Assembly (NCBI GenBank): GCA_037176725.1 | Contig: JAZBRS010000026.1 | Span: 105,445,501-105,509,500 of the forward strand | DNA: 64,000 bases | From: Posidonia oceanica | Taxonomy: Eukaryota > Streptophyta > Magnoliopsida > Alismatales > Posidoniaceae | Reading direction: 5' to 3' | Part shown: piece after piece, positions 23,298 through 35,492 of the stretch | Position numbering within the stretch: position 1 is the first letter of the stretch | Layout of the letters: the number at the start of each line of letters is the position of its first letter | The notes under the pieces: generated by a model | The model's database searches: none | Told to the model about the DNA's origin: nothing | The model's input: only the letters and a program-made list of their open reading frames with translations | Made by a program: the position numbers and the translations under genes

Positions 23298-23302
23298 CCA
23301 GG
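23298..23302. repeat. Target-site duplication CCAGG, right copy
   Basis: It matches 17940-17944 and directly follows the solo LTR end. Confidence 0.95.
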
Positions 23303-23772
23303 TCTTCTGCTATCGACTTGAGCTGTTCCTGATATAGTAGCTCTAAGTCTCCCATCCATGAATCAACCTGGGCTTCTACTGCCACACCTTCCTCCTCATC
23401 CGAGGGTGAGTCGACGTAGTAGGCGCCGGGGGCCTGCGGCTCTGGTCCGACTGCTAGATGGATTACCGCCCTTGATGTTTGCATTGTTCGGTTCACAGGC
23501 GCGCTTGATTGCGGCGGCTTCGAGATCTGAGATCCAAACATACTAGTCAGCGGGGCTGCAGATGGGTACGCTGCCAGAGTCACTGTTGTAGTTGGAGGGC
23601 AGGCAGAGGTGCTCTTCTGAGGGCCCAAGGGTTGGGAGACTATGCTGCTCAACTGGACCTCTGCATCTGGTTGTGACAGTGAGGGTGCAGCCTTTGACGC
23701 CATGGGGGCCTGCCACGAGAGTTGCTGTTTTGCGGCAGGAAGATGTGTAGCGAATGACACCGGCTGCATTCT
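23303..23772 (-). pseudogene. Acidic linker between protease and reverse transcriptase, distal half
   Basis: The frame begins after an in-frame stop near 23773 and includes YYVDSPSDEEEGVAVEAQVD and LLYQEQLKSIAEDL, where the solo LTR interrupts it. It resumes with AEHQAVERKGKA below 17939. There is no enzymatic motif. The in-phase join across the LTR shows the insertion hit a frame that was contiguous here. Confidence 0.85.
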
Positions 23773-25185
23773 CTATGATGCAGCTGTTGAAGTGGGCCAA
23801 GTCGCGCTGCTGACTGAATTCACAGACTGTCCCTCCAGAGAGAGTGACAGCGGTACTGATGCGACTACGACCGCAGGTAGCCTGCCTGACTGTGCCTGAA
23901 GGGGTGTCCCTGATTTCTGAGCTACCGCTGCTACTTGTGCTTGTGATACAGATGTGGCTGTAGAAATGTGAAAGCTTGTCAATCCTGCCACAGGGCCTGC
24001 TAAGTTGTCTGCTGTATCTGTTGAGGGTAGGGCCAAACAAACTGACCGAGGTACCTCTGTGCTGATCAGAGCTTTGCCACTAGTTGGGACTGCCTCTACT
24101 GCACCAGACTGCTCCTCATCCGAGTAGTAGTCCTCAATGCAGACCCAATCTTCTGCCGGCACTGCGGCTTGACCATCAGTTGATCCCAGAATACTTGCAT
24201 TGGTGAAGTTAGTGAGGTCCCTAGGGATGACCGTCTTCTGATCCTTCAATTGAAAGCAGTGATCTTCGTTGGGCTTGGGCTCATAATCGAGGCCTTCAGA
24301 TTTCCTTCGCTCCACCGCTACGATCGGCTCTGGGATCCCCTGACCGTGACGCCTGAGCGGTGTACCCTTTACGTAACCCCATCTATGACATACATTCTCA
24401 ACCATTCGAAAGGGGTTGTTGTGAACGGCCAAGGAGTTGACGCGTTCAAGATCAAGAATGAAGTTAACCGACTCACACCGATTAACGTGATACAAAGCAT
24501 CGGAAGTTTCAGGGTCAAAAGGGATGGTTTGTGAAGAGACGGGGGAAACTACCTCAATCCGCTCCTTCTCAAAGTTCTCCACCATGACGACAATGACATC
24601 ATCGCTGCGGCAGTACTTTATCATGCGATGGAGGGTCAAGGGAAGGACCTGATGCTTGTGGAACCAAGGGTGCCCAAGCAGGAAGTTAAAGTTTGGCTTC
24701 AAGTCGACGACATAGAATTCTACATCGAACACGATCGGGCCAATAGCAAGAGGAATAATCAGGATCCCTAGAGCATCATGGTGGGTGTTGTCAAAAGCTG
24801 TCATTCCTTTTACGGCTGGTGTGATATTCTCGACTTTGAATCCGAGTTTTATTGCAGTACGCAAGGGGCAGACATTAAGGCCTGACCTGTTATCAACCAG
24901 CGTTAGAGGAATGCGAAAGTTTTTGAACTGAACCGTGACGAACAGGGGTTGGTTGTGATTAATCCCCGCTGGAGGCAGTTCATCACTCGTAAAAGAGATG
25001 ATCTAGGACTCCGCAATCATCCCTACCATGCTTTCCAAGGCTGAAGGCTCAATAGATTGGGACACACGGGCGGCTTGGAACACGTGAAGAAAAGCTTCGT
25101 GGTGTTCGGCAGAGGTGTGAATCAAGTCCCAGATGGAAATGTCAGCTTTGACCTTCTTAAGCTGGGAGGTTATGTCAGCCTTAGG
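23773..25185 (-). pseudogene. Aspartic protease region, decayed
   Basis: The translation reads ADISIWDLIHTSAEHHEAFL, then a TAG, then ISFTSDELPPAGINHNQPL, and then the catalytic area LVDNRSGLNVCPLRTAIKLG. Further on is LLGHPWFHKH, the conserved end of Tat/gypsy proteases. The enzyme cleaves the Gag-Pol polyprotein. The usual catalytic triplet is Asp followed by Asp, Asn or Thr and then Gly. Here the third residue is Arg (GGG to AGG would explain it), so activity is doubtful. After the protease the frame runs on through a low-complexity linker to a stop near 23773. Confidence 0.88.
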
Positions 25186-25743
25186 TTAGTTTTTCTTGGC
25201 AGCAGGAGGGGTAGCTTTGGCAAGCTCTAAAGGGACAGTCACAGGAGATTGGCTGAAGGCCTGGCTTGCTACAGGTTGGGCAGGGGTTTGGATTGCTACA
25301 GGTTGGCTTGAGGCTGGGTCTGCTATGGGTTGGTTAGAGGGTGGGGGCATAGTAGGTTTTGGGTAGTTTGGCCTAACTGCCAGTGTTGGGGGTCTGTAGA
25401 CCCTCCCCGATCGCGTTACTTCCATACACATTTCTGTGGCATAGCTGTAAGGTACGCGATGGGTGTCCTGAGTTAAGTCAATAACCATAGGAGCACGTGC
25501 TGTGAGCACAGGAGGGGCTACAGGGGTGCCTACTAGATACTGAGGAGAAAGGTAAGGTTGTTGGGGTGGGAAGGCAGGGGTTGGCTGAGGTCTGCCTAGA
25601 AGGTGTACAAGGGATCCTAACTGAGGCCACCCTAAGAGGTGGACAAGGGATCTAGGCTGGGTCCAAGCTAGGAGGTGTACAAGGGATTAAGCCTAAGGAA
25701 GCACAGCAGAGGGCGTGAAGGGGCACTCCGGCCTGGCACGTGG
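25186..25743 (-). pseudogene. Gag-protease linker, Pro-rich, decayed
   Basis: A Pro/Gln/Ala-rich stretch (for example PTMPPPSNQPIADPASSQPV) preceded by MVIDLTQDTHRVPYSYATEM and SGRVYRPP. Upstream it holds short repeats of SLVHLLGWPQ-like residues and stops. It sits in the gag frame between the zinc-knuckle region and the protease, as in other Tat elements. Confidence 0.75.
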
Positions 25744-28118
25744 TCAGATCATGTGAACTCCCGACTCGAAGCCGGCAACAGCTGCAAGATAAAGGTCAAC
25801 AGGAAAAGGCTCAGAGATATCAGAGATAAGATCAGAAGGGTCTACCACAGATGTAGTAGGCCCAGAAGGAAAAAGAGAATGAATGCTTGAGGTTCCCGCA
25901 CCTCCCAGATAAGAGTGCTCCGGTAGAGGTTGGCGGACAATGCTAAAATGAGGGGGAACAGAGGAAAGAGCAGAAGCATGAGTGTGTGCATGAGTGGATG
26001 CCTCGTGCGTGTCGATCACAATCGTTCCTGATTCGATCAAGTCCTGAATAGCATTCCGCAGGGAGTAGCAATTGTCCATTGAGTGCCCGACACTTCGATG
26101 GAAATTGCAAAAAAGGTTCGCCTTATACCAATGCGGCAAGGGATTTGGGGGCGGGCGAACCTCCAGGAACTTCAAGAGCGATGCAACCTTTGGCAAGATT
26201 GCCGTGAGCAGTTCCACCAGTGGGGCGAACTTCCGCTTCTCGGTGGGTGGCCTTCTTTGCCTCGGGTATGAGCCTTGCTGAACCGGTGTGGCGAGGTAGA
26301 CCGGTCTAGCGGTGGTAGTGATCTGTGGTGAGGGTGGATTCCTAGGTGCAGGTGCATACACCATCTGAGCTAGGGCAGGCCGGGACTGCAGGTGAACAGG
26401 CACAGTAGGAGAATCGACGAATGCAGCAGCGGTCTTCGGCGAGTCTTTCTTCTTGGGACGGTTGTTGCTGCTACCACTGTTGTTGTTGGAGGTGCTGCTG
26501 TTGGCGCTGTTACTGCTGATCGCGGCCTGCTTAGCGAACGTAGAGAGAGTAGGGAAGTTGCCACTCCACAAAGAACTTTCCACGCGCGCTCCAGCTCAGA
26601 TAAGTGCTGCAAAAGTAGTGACAGGTTAAATGCTAAGCAGAGCCCCGAGAGATGGATGTGCCCCCTTGATAATGATCTCAATAGATTCCTCGTCAGAGGG
26701 TCTATCTCGGACCTATGAAGCAAGGGCGCGCCAGCGGCCGACGTACTCCTCGAATGGCTCGCTGGGATTCTGCTTGGTTGAGATCAAGTCCGCGCGCTTT
26801 GGGACCAGATCGAGGTTGAAGGAGTATTGTTCCAGGAACGCTTGACTGAGGTCGTTCCAAGTCTTGATGGCTGACATATCAAGCAATGTGAACCACTTGA
26901 GTGCCAGCCCGGTCAAGCTCTTCTGGAACAGGCGGATCAGCAACCTCTCGTCAGCCTGAAGCTGAGCGAGATCACTGCATACACCTTCAGATGTGCTACG
27001 GGACAGTCCCTACCATTATATTTGTTGAAGTCTAGGATTTTAAACTTCGGAGGGAGTACCGCCTCTGGAAAGCAGCAAAGGTCCCAGAACTGGTAGGTCT
27101 GGTGCTCAGTACCCTGCAATAGTCGTAGTGCCTTCTCCAAGACATCCATCCGGTTATTGATGGGGTCTGGATTTGCTGCCATAGGAGAGGGTTTGGTAGG
27201 GGTAGTGAGCACATACACCGAATGTGTCGCACCTAAGTGCTCCTCCGGAACTACCATAGCGTCGCCTGGTGGAGCAACGGGATGGCTAGCGTATCCGTGC
27301 GCTGGAACTGTGTATGCAGGGATGTATGCAGGGTTCTAGGCCTGATGCAAGGGAGGAGGATAAATGACATGCTGTGCTGTGGAAGGGGTAGGATGCTGGA
27401 GCACCAATTGCTGCCCAGGCGAGGTGCCAGACAGCGAGCCAGTGGGGTACTGGACTCCAGCTAGCCCAAAGGACTGGCCACCAGGGGGCGGAGGTGCATG
27501 CTGTGCTATGTGTTGTGCTGAAGGAGGCGGCAAATGGACCCCCATCGTCGAAAACGTGAGCAATTGAGATGATGGTCGAGGCGGAGGTGTAGCAGCAAAT
27601 GCATGATATGCAGGAACTGGCCTCAAGAGAACCTCAGAAGCGACAGGAGTGGAGGAGGGACGAACCAATAGAGTCATGCCCTGCAGTCTCTGGGCGAGCT
27701 CCATCAGGTGCTGGTACTGTGCCTCAGGGGTCCCGTCAGCAGGAACGCTGAAGTGCAGTGCCGGCAAGGGTTGAGAAGCAAGCGGTACGGACACAGACTG
27801 TCCAGGAGGAACAGGTCCTACAGTAAGAGTAGCAGCAGCGGTAGAAGGGATGTCAATGGTAACGTATCCCTGGGAAGGAGGGGCCAAAGGCGTCTCCGGA
27901 ACGCGAGTAACGCTCATCAAGATGGACTCAGCGACCGGATCCGGAGGGATGGATGCTTGCCAATGTCCCGAAACAAACTGAGATACCAGAGGCGTCAGGG
28001 GAGGAAACCCTGGCGTCAGAGGAGGAACAAAGGGGACTGAAGGAGCAACCAGAGGGGCCGAAGCAGAAACACCCTTCATGACAAGAGTAAAGAGAGGCTC
28101 ACTAACGTACTAGGCCAT
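25744..28118 (-). pseudogene. Gag of the giant element, decayed
   Basis: The likely start is the ATG at 28118, broken by a TAG two codons on; the open stretch begins at 28079. In order come a Pro-rich N-terminus, MVVPEEHLGATHSVYVL, the capsid block FKILDFNKYNGRDCPVAHLK, a frameshift near 26950, LLIRLFQKSLTGLALKWF and FLEQYSFNLDLVPKRADL, and further stops. A Ser/Asn-rich stretch follows, then a knuckle-like CNFHRSVGHSMDNC with His in place of the second Cys. Gag packages element RNA. Breaks are a TAG near 27336, the frameshift, and at least three stops between 26715 and 26583. It is closely related to the gag at 3-1133. Confidence 0.9.
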
Positions 28119-29424
28119 TGCTGACCTAGAGCGCATGAGGATAGGGCTGCGATAGGGATGAAGAGGGCGAGTCCTAGCAGGAGCTATCGTCGCAAATGCG
28201 GATAGCTCAGAAGGGGAATGGTCGCGAACAAAGGTCGCAACAGGGGTGTCAGAAGGGGACAGTACTCAATCTCCAGCAAGGGAACTCGCTTACCGATCAC
28301 TGCTGACACAAGCAGAAGCAAACAGGGATTAGAAACTGAAAGACAGATGCAAATGAGTTAAGTTAAATGGCATGAATGATATGTATGCTTTCTAGCATGC
28401 CCCCCTCACCTATCTAGTGTATCCTAGTAGGTAATCTACTCCGGTACCCACAGCTGTACGGGTCACCGACTCAGGTCAGAAAAAGCAGATCCCCTGTCAA
28501 ACTCCTAGCTAGAGCTGAGGAAATAACAGGGTGGTGTGTTGGTGGCCCTGACCCTGCCAAAAGCGTGGGTAGTACCCTCCAGTAGCACCGACACGACCCC
28601 TGGACAAGGGGGACAGACCAACTGACTTGGGCCATGCCAGAAGTAGTGGAACAAGAGATCAGGACCATCCTTCGTAGACTAGTAGGTGGACTCAGATGAG
28701 AAGAATGCATGCCCTATATGATGCTTATGCAAATGCTTAGAGTTTTTTATCTTGCGCGTTTTATTAACGCAAGGGGGTGCAGGATTGTTTGAAGTCTCTA
28801 GTTGCTCCTAAAAGTTCTTTTTACTTGCCATTTTTAGTTAGCCACAAGGAAAGCAATCAGTCTCTACTATCCTAGGCAAGGCATGTGCAATAGGGAAGAA
28901 AATCAACCAAATATGGCAAGCAAGCAACATACAACACTGCAAAAGGCAAGTGCATGGCATGTGCAGGTGTTTGTGAGCATGATAGTGAAGGAAAAGCATT
29001 CATCATGTCAAAAGGCATATATACAGGGCATGTGCATGTGTAGTGACATAGCAAGTGTGTAAAAGAAGCATTCATCACTCAAAAAGTATGTATTGTTGCC
29101 AAACAAGTATGTAGACATGCATTATGCGAGAAATAGAGCAATAATAAGCAAATAAGATAAAGAAAGTAAAGACAGGTAAGCAGTAAAGCAGATAAGAGCA
29201 GAAGCAAAGAATAAAGCAAGTAAACAAGCAAACTAGACAGAGCAGAGCAAGACAAAGCAAAAGCCAAGGCAAAGCAGGTGCAAAACCTAAGCAAAGTTGC
29301 TACAAGGCGACTCTCTAGGATTTGGCATAGAAAGCAAGCAAAACAGGCAAAAGAGGCAGACATAGGCAAGCAAAGCTGCAAAACAGGAGAGCGAAAAGCC
29401 AGAAACGAAAGCTGGAGTCTGTCT
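28119..29424 (-). other. 5' leader of the giant element
   Basis: About 1.3 kb between the primer-binding site and gag. Short coding-like stretches near 28130-28300 could be an upward extension of gag, but stops prevent a firm call. The rest, rich in GCAAGC and AAAGCA words, looks untranslated. Confidence 0.55.
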
Positions 29425-29443
29425 ATCCCCAGCAGAGTCACCA
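29425..29443 (-). promoter_or_regulatory. tRNA primer-binding site
   Basis: On the minus strand TGGTGACTCTGCTGGGGAT begins one base after the LTR end. Position and TGG start fit a binding site for a tRNA 3' end. The sequence resembles the tRNA-Arg type reported for Ogre elements; the exact tRNA is an inference. Confidence 0.8.
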
Positions 29444-29444
29444 C

Positions 29445-32400
29445 TGTAGTAATCCCGATGTTCAGATCGTCTATGTACACTGCCAAAGCTCGCGTGCACC
29501 GATCAGAATCAGGTTCACTATTAGCGACTATGTCCAAGAAGGAAGACTTGACTCGGAAACACTTAAATAGGGAAAAAAGGAAAGAAAAAAAGAAGATAAG
29601 ACAATTCAGAGTCGCTACCGTGTCTATTAAGTCGGAAGACAAGGAAAATCAGGGAAATGCGTGAATAAACACACAAAACCAAGAAGAGATGCAATGCAAG
29701 GAAATGCAAAAGAAAAGAGATGCAAATGAATGCAAATGATATGACTCATGCCTAGGATAAGGGCAATATGGTCATTACGGGCCAAAAGACTGGGCAAGGA
29801 CTCCTGTTACGTGCGGGGAAGGTGTTAGGCACCCCCGTCACACCTGAGAATCGGTCTTTCTAGGCTTACGCTCGCATACGCAGGGAAATGCAGATTTTGA
29901 ATGCCTAAGTGTCATGAACGCCTAATTAAATGCTCAAAGGTATGCTCTAAGTGATGGAATGCGATGCAAGGAATTAAACGTGAAATCTAAGCGCTCAACA
30001 ACGCTGTCTGTGTTCCGAACCGGGCGAACCCTGGTTCGTGAGAACTCCAGGCAATAAGCATCACTGCCCTATATGCAAATGCAGGCGATAAAACAAAACA
30101 TCGGTAAAACCAGACAATGCAAGCGACATGCAAGAGAAAACAAAGTTAAACACGCAAAACAGTGCGAGAAAAGGAAGGTCGGCACGCAAAACAATGCAAG
30201 AAACAAGATCGACACGCAAAACAGTGCCAAAAGCGAAGCGGGCACGCAAAACGGTGCAAGAAACAAGGCAAGCACGCAAAACGGTGCAAAAACAGAGCAT
30301 GCACGCGAAACGGTGCGAAAAACAAAGCATGCTTGCAAAACAGTGCCAATGTAAGCGAAATAAGTCATCGATAAAGCCATGCAGATGCAGATGTAAAGGG
30401 GGAGAGGAAGAGAAGCAAGGAGAGGCAAACAGTGTGAGTGTGAGAACAAACACTGTTTAATGACCACACAATGTAGGTGTGAAGACCTACAAGGGGGAAA
30501 GGAAGCAAGTGGAGGGATTACCACTGTTCTGTGACTGTTTCCCACCAAAGTGTCCCACGATGTGTCTCGCACGCTGCCAAAAGCTCGCGGTGCAATCAAA
30601 TCGTGGAAAAGGGGGAAGAAAGTCGCAGTTAGTAGTGAATCTAGGGGAAACACAACCCAAAGATGCCAAGAGTACGCGAAAAGGGAAGATAGAGTTGATA
30701 GATAAGAAGAGGGAATCCTAATCTACATGCTCGAGAAAGCGCAAGGCGAAAACAATGCATGCAGTGCAGATGATGTGCAAAAATGTTGTGCAGGAGTTCA
30801 GGAGGACTTACCTTGGATATCTGAAGCCTGATCTGAGAAGTGCTTGGTCTGCATTGAAGTTCACTCCACCGGGGTTGTCCAGGTAACTTAGTTGTGAAGA
30901 TCCGGCGATCCGATCAGAAGATGTGCAGGCTTCAAGGCAGAAGGACCAAGAACAGGGGAGAAGAAGGGATCTAAGTGTAAAAGAGGTCCTAGGGGTGTGT
31001 AAAACAGGTCCTCCCACATACATGGGAGCTAGGAGTTCTTAAGTGTGTGCAGAGATGCTAAATGCAATGATGCATGGGTGCAATGCATGCAAAAATGCAA
31101 AAAAAAGACCTATATGCAGTGTTTTAGAAAAGTTAAGGACCTATATGCAAGTTTTTGAAAAGTTGAGTACCTAAATGCAAAGATTTTGAAAAGTTAAGGG
31201 CTTATATGCAATATTTTTGAAAAGTTGAGGGTCTGGATGCAATTAAAACAAAATACAGGGTCTGAAATGCAATTTTATAAGGTACAATATGCTTTTAAAT
31301 GAGTTCTGTAAACATGCAGAGGACTAATGTGCAATTTTGAAACATGTAGGGGCTAAAATGCAATTTTATAAGGTAAAATATGCTTTTAAATGAGTTCTGT
31401 AAACATGCAGAGGACTAATGTGCAATTTTGAAACATGCAGGGGCTAAAATGCAATTTTATAAGGAAAAATATGCTCTTAAATGAATTCTGTAAACATGCA
31501 GAGGACTAATGTGCAATTTTGAAACATGCAGGGGCTAAAATGCAATTTTATAAGGAAAAATATGCTCTTAAATGAATTCTGTAAACATGTAGAGGACTAA
31601 TGTGTAATTTTGAAACATGTAGGGGCTAAAATGCAATTTTATAAGGAAAACAATGCAGTTAAATGATCTATGCATGCAAATGAAGGACCAAAGTGCAAAA
31701 CTAAAAAAAGACAGGATAAAAATGTAATGCAGTAAGGAAAAATAAAAATTAAATGAATTAATGAACTGGACAGAGGACTAAATAGCAAATAAAATAAACA
31801 GGAGGGCTAAAAAGCAATTTGATAAGGTAAAAACAGATGATTAAATGACTTTTAACAACCACAGGACTAAAATGCAAAAATAAAAAGCTACTGGACTAGA
31901 AAATAAAGAACAGAAAAAACATTTGAACTATAGCAGGACTATAATGTAAATAAAATAAATTACAGGACTGGAAATTAAAGAAAATAAAGAAAGCTGTAAC
32001 TGCAGAGGACTATCTTGCAAATAAAATAAAAGGCTGGGCTAGAACTTAAAGAAAAAATAAAAAACTATAACAGCGGGGGATTAACATGCAAAGAAAATAA
32101 CATACAAGGCTTAAATTAAAAGAAAACTAAAGAATTTAAACAGCAGCTGGATTAATAAGCAAATGAGCAGAACTACAGGTTTTTCATGCAATTTCATATA
32201 GTTTTATTTTAGATTTAAATGATTCTTAAACGATAGCAGGACTGGAAAGCAAATAAATAAATCAGCAAGGTAGAAATGCAATTTATGGCAAAATATGCAT
32301 GCTAAGCGAAAATAAATGCACAGTGAAATGGAAGAAAACCAGGCACTGTAGCAAAATACTAACAGTGCCGGAAAAGGGGAAGAAAGGGCTGCTGGAGAGG

Positions 32401-35299
32401 CACAGAGGCGGTGGCTGGCTGCTCCGGAGCTGCACGGAGACCGGAGGCGCGTCGGCGAGCCTTGACGTGGCCTAAAGCTGGCCGGAGAGGGCAGCGGAGG
32501 TCTGCAAAACATCTGGAGGCAGACTGGAGGAATGCGGCGTCGCCGGAGAATTTGGAGGGCAGGGCTGCGCTCCTGGAAGCTTCGCGGTGCTCGAGCGATC
32601 ATCAGCGAGGCTTTCTGCCGGAGCGATGAGTCGAGCTCGGAGCTCGTCGGAGAAGACGGGTCAGTAGCGGAGCTGACCCGGCGCGACAGGGGGCAGAAAC
32701 TTAGTCTAAGGGACAGAGAAGCAGAAGAAAGAGAAAACTAAGCTAAGGGTGTGAAGTGGCACCTGATTTGGCGTCCGGAGTGCTCCCCCGACGTAGGCTG
32801 TTTCAGCAAAGGCCGGCGAGGATCGTCTAAGTGCTGGAGGCGTCTTCGGCGGCAGGCGAGCGTCTGGAACTGCTCCACGCGGCCCTCCGGTGCTTGCTGA
32901 ATGCTCGGACAGAAGCTTTGATGACCGGCTGAAGAAATCAACTTTTTGGGTGCACTGCTGACAGCCGGAGGTAGGGGAGGAGATGTGTCGCTCTTCGGGC
33001 TGATTGGAAGCTGCAGGTGGACTTCTGGAGGTTGGGTGAGTGTGTAGGAATACTTAGGTTGGGTCGTGGAGGTTTGAGGATGGAGTTTGCAGGTGTGGTG
33101 ATTCTTGATCAGAAAGACGGGCAACTGCTTGTTGTGGTGGATTCTGGCTATGGAGAGGGTGAAGGCTAGAGCTCAGGTGGGTTGGAGAGCTGATGTTCTG
33201 GTGATTTGCTGGGAGGAGTTTGGGATGGAATGGAGGTCAGAGGAGTTGGCAATTCTGGAAGAGGTGGTGTTGGGTTGCTGTGGTGGATTTCAGGTGGTGT
33301 TGGGTGGTTCTGGGTTAGGAATGGTCGTGGAATGGAGGGGAGTGTATTGCTGGATGTTGGTTGAGATTGGGGAAGGAAAATGGAGGGGATTTGGAGGTCT
33401 GAAGGGCTTGGTTTCAGGGGAATCAAGGAGGAAGAAGATTGCAGAATTCAGAAGAGGAAAAAGGAGGGGAATGCAGGTGGCTCTTGCTCTCTGGATGCTC
33501 TCTCTCAAGGGGGCAAAAGGTGGTTGAGGAGAGGCGAAGGCTGAGGCTTTAACAGGAGGAAGATGGTGCTGGCGCAGGCTGTGGATTTTGAAATCCTTCG
33601 GTGCCGAACACTGCAGCTGATGGAGGTCAGCCAGCGAGACAACAGGCAGTAAATGCCTCCGGAGAAGGTGCTGAGAGAAGAGAGAGGAGAGGCGAGCTGT
33701 TGCTGGAGGTGACGGAGAGGGAAATTCAGATTCAAATGGAGGGAGGGAATTCTATTGAGCTCACAGGAGAGTAACAGAAAAGGAAGAAGAAGGGTGGAAG
33801 GGAGGAGGAAGCGGCAGTGGGTTGGGCCTCACGCGTGGAAAAAAGAAAGAAAGAAAAAAAGAAGGAAGGGGAATGCTGCAGCTGGTGGACCGGGCCAAAG
33901 GAAAAGAAAGGAAAAGAAAGAAAAGGAAAAAGAAAGAAAGGAGAGAAGGGATTGGAAGAAAAAGAAGAAAAAAATAAAATAAAATAAAATAAAAAGATGA
34001 AAAGGCTTGAAAACATTTTAAAGTAGTTGTTTTTTAGTGTTGAGATTTTTGATTAGGTTTTTAAAGATTGTTTTTAATTGGTTAATTAGGGTTTTAGCTT
34101 TTGTTTTTAGTTTTTAGGATTTTTCCTAAGTTTTCTTTTAATTGTTTTTTGATTTTGTTTAAATGCTTGTTAAGTTCTTTTAATTATTTTTCAGTTAAGT
34201 TTTTCTTTTTCCCTTTTAATTAAGTTTTTAAATTGTTTTAAGTTTTTTTTATTGTTTCTTTTAAATTTGTTACTTACGTTTTTTAATTACTTATCTTAGG
34301 GTTTCTTAATTGCTTCTTTCTTCTTTTTCTTCTTTTTTTCTAGGTTTTGCTTTATGTTATTTTTAAAAGGGCATTTGCTTTTTTGTTTGTTTCGATTATA
34401 TTTTTCTTTTGTTGTTTTTTAATAGCATTTTCTTTTGGTTTGTTTTGTATTTTTTAGGTTGCACTCCTAGTTTGTTTTCTTTTAGTTGGATTTAGTTGGA
34501 CTTTTGTTTTTAATTGTTTGCTTAAGTTTTTAATTATTTCTTTTTAGGATTTTGATTTGCTTCTCTTTTGTTTTCCTTTTTTAATTAGATTTTTAAAGGT
34601 TTTTAAAGGCTTAGTGGAAGAAAGGAAAAGAAAAAGAAAAGGAAGAAGAAGAGGAAGAAATGGAGAAAGAAAGAAGAAAGAGAGGAGAGGAAAGAAATTG
34701 AATATTGGAAAATCAAGAGATAAGCTAAAAATAAAATAAAAATACAAATAAAACACAAAAAGAGAGATGCACAAGGTGGGCCCACTGCCAAGCAAGAAAA
34801 AGAGAGAGAAGGGAGTGAAAAGAAGGAGAATAAGAGGGAGGAGAGAGAGGAGAGAGAAAAGAATAATTTAGGAGGGAGAAAAAGATAATTTAGAGAAATG
34901 AAGGGGTTAGAGGTTTAGAATGAGCTGGAATTTGGGGAGTGTGTGGCCTAACGTCTCTAGTGTTGGACCTAGGGTTTGAAGTTGAATTTTGGAAGGTTTT
35001 GGAAGGATTTTGAGGTGTAGAAAAAGGGTAGTTTTACCTAGGTTTTCTAGGATTTTTGGGAGTAGTTTTGGTTTGAAATTCTAAGGGTTTTTTGGTGGGT
35101 TTTCTAGGTTAGGAAGGATGGATTTTGCTATGGTTTTTGGGTAGTTTTTGGGCTTGGGAAATGGGTGTGATTCTAGGTTAGGTTTGGGCTTGATTTGGAG
35201 AGAAGGATGAAGAGAAATGTGTAGGTTTGGACCTAGATTTGGGTTCAGAAGCCACCAGAAGATTCCATTGATTCAGCCTGTCAAAATGGGGTGTCAACA
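29445..35299 (-). mobile_element. 5' LTR of the giant element, 5855 bp
   Basis: Complete LTR with (plus-strand reading) TGTAGTAATCCC at the left and GGGGTGTCAACA at the right. On the minus strand it begins TGTTGACACCCC, and the primer-binding site follows its end. It contains the short minisatellite (30150-30350), the 91-bp array (31277-31640), GC-rich sequence (32330-33600) and purine and T-rich blocks (33760-34890). Any promoter should lie here, but I could not place a convincing TATA box on the minus strand. Confidence 0.95.
31277..31640 (-). repeat. 91-bp tandem repeat, four units (5' LTR copy)
   Basis: Same period and unit count as 10551-10914, with units starting at 31277 and 31368 and so on. 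Equal copy number in both LTRs fits a recent insertion. Confidence 0.9.
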
Positions 35300-35304
35300 G
35301 CATG
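35300..35304. repeat. Target-site duplication GCATG, right copy
   Basis: It directly follows the TGTCAACA end of the 5' LTR and matches 8745-8749. Confidence 0.8.
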
Positions 35305-35479
35305 CATTGCATTGCATTAGCATCTTGCATCAGCATTTGCATTGTGGCATCGAGTCATGATTTCCGGTGCATCCGCTAGATAAATGACTCATGCCTACAG
35401 CAATTTTGCGCTCCTGCCAGCGTCAGGTAGGGTGTCATGTCTACCCTAAGCAGCGGTCTTGCTACGCTTGACCTCGCTC

Positions 35480-35492
35480 AGGGAGGGGCATC
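35480..35492 (+). promoter_or_regulatory. Polypurine tract of the outer plus-strand element
   Basis: AGGGAGGGGCATC lies directly before TGTAGACACC. The same tract precedes the LTR at 52937, and variants precede those at 47433 and 49930. It would prime plus-strand DNA synthesis, so the LTR after it is a 3' LTR. The 175 bases before it match 52760-52923. Confidence 0.9.

Larger units (their letters stand above)
8750..35299 (-). mobile_element. Giant Tat/Ogre-type LTR retrotransposon
   Basis: On the minus strand the order is 5' LTR (35299 to 29445), a tRNA primer-binding site, a leader, gag, protease, reverse transcriptase, RNase H, a second RNase H, integrase, a 3' untranslated segment, and a 3' LTR (13460 to 8750). 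It spans 26.55 kb including a nested 5.35-kb solo LTR; without that it is about 21.2 kb. LTRs of nearly 6 kb are exceptionally long. The two LTRs look nearly identical where compared, so the insertion seems recent, yet the coding frame already carries several stops and frameshifts. It may therefore have been a decayed copy moved in trans, or have mutated quickly. Gene order and the dual RNase H place it in the Tat lineage. Confidence 0.9.
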
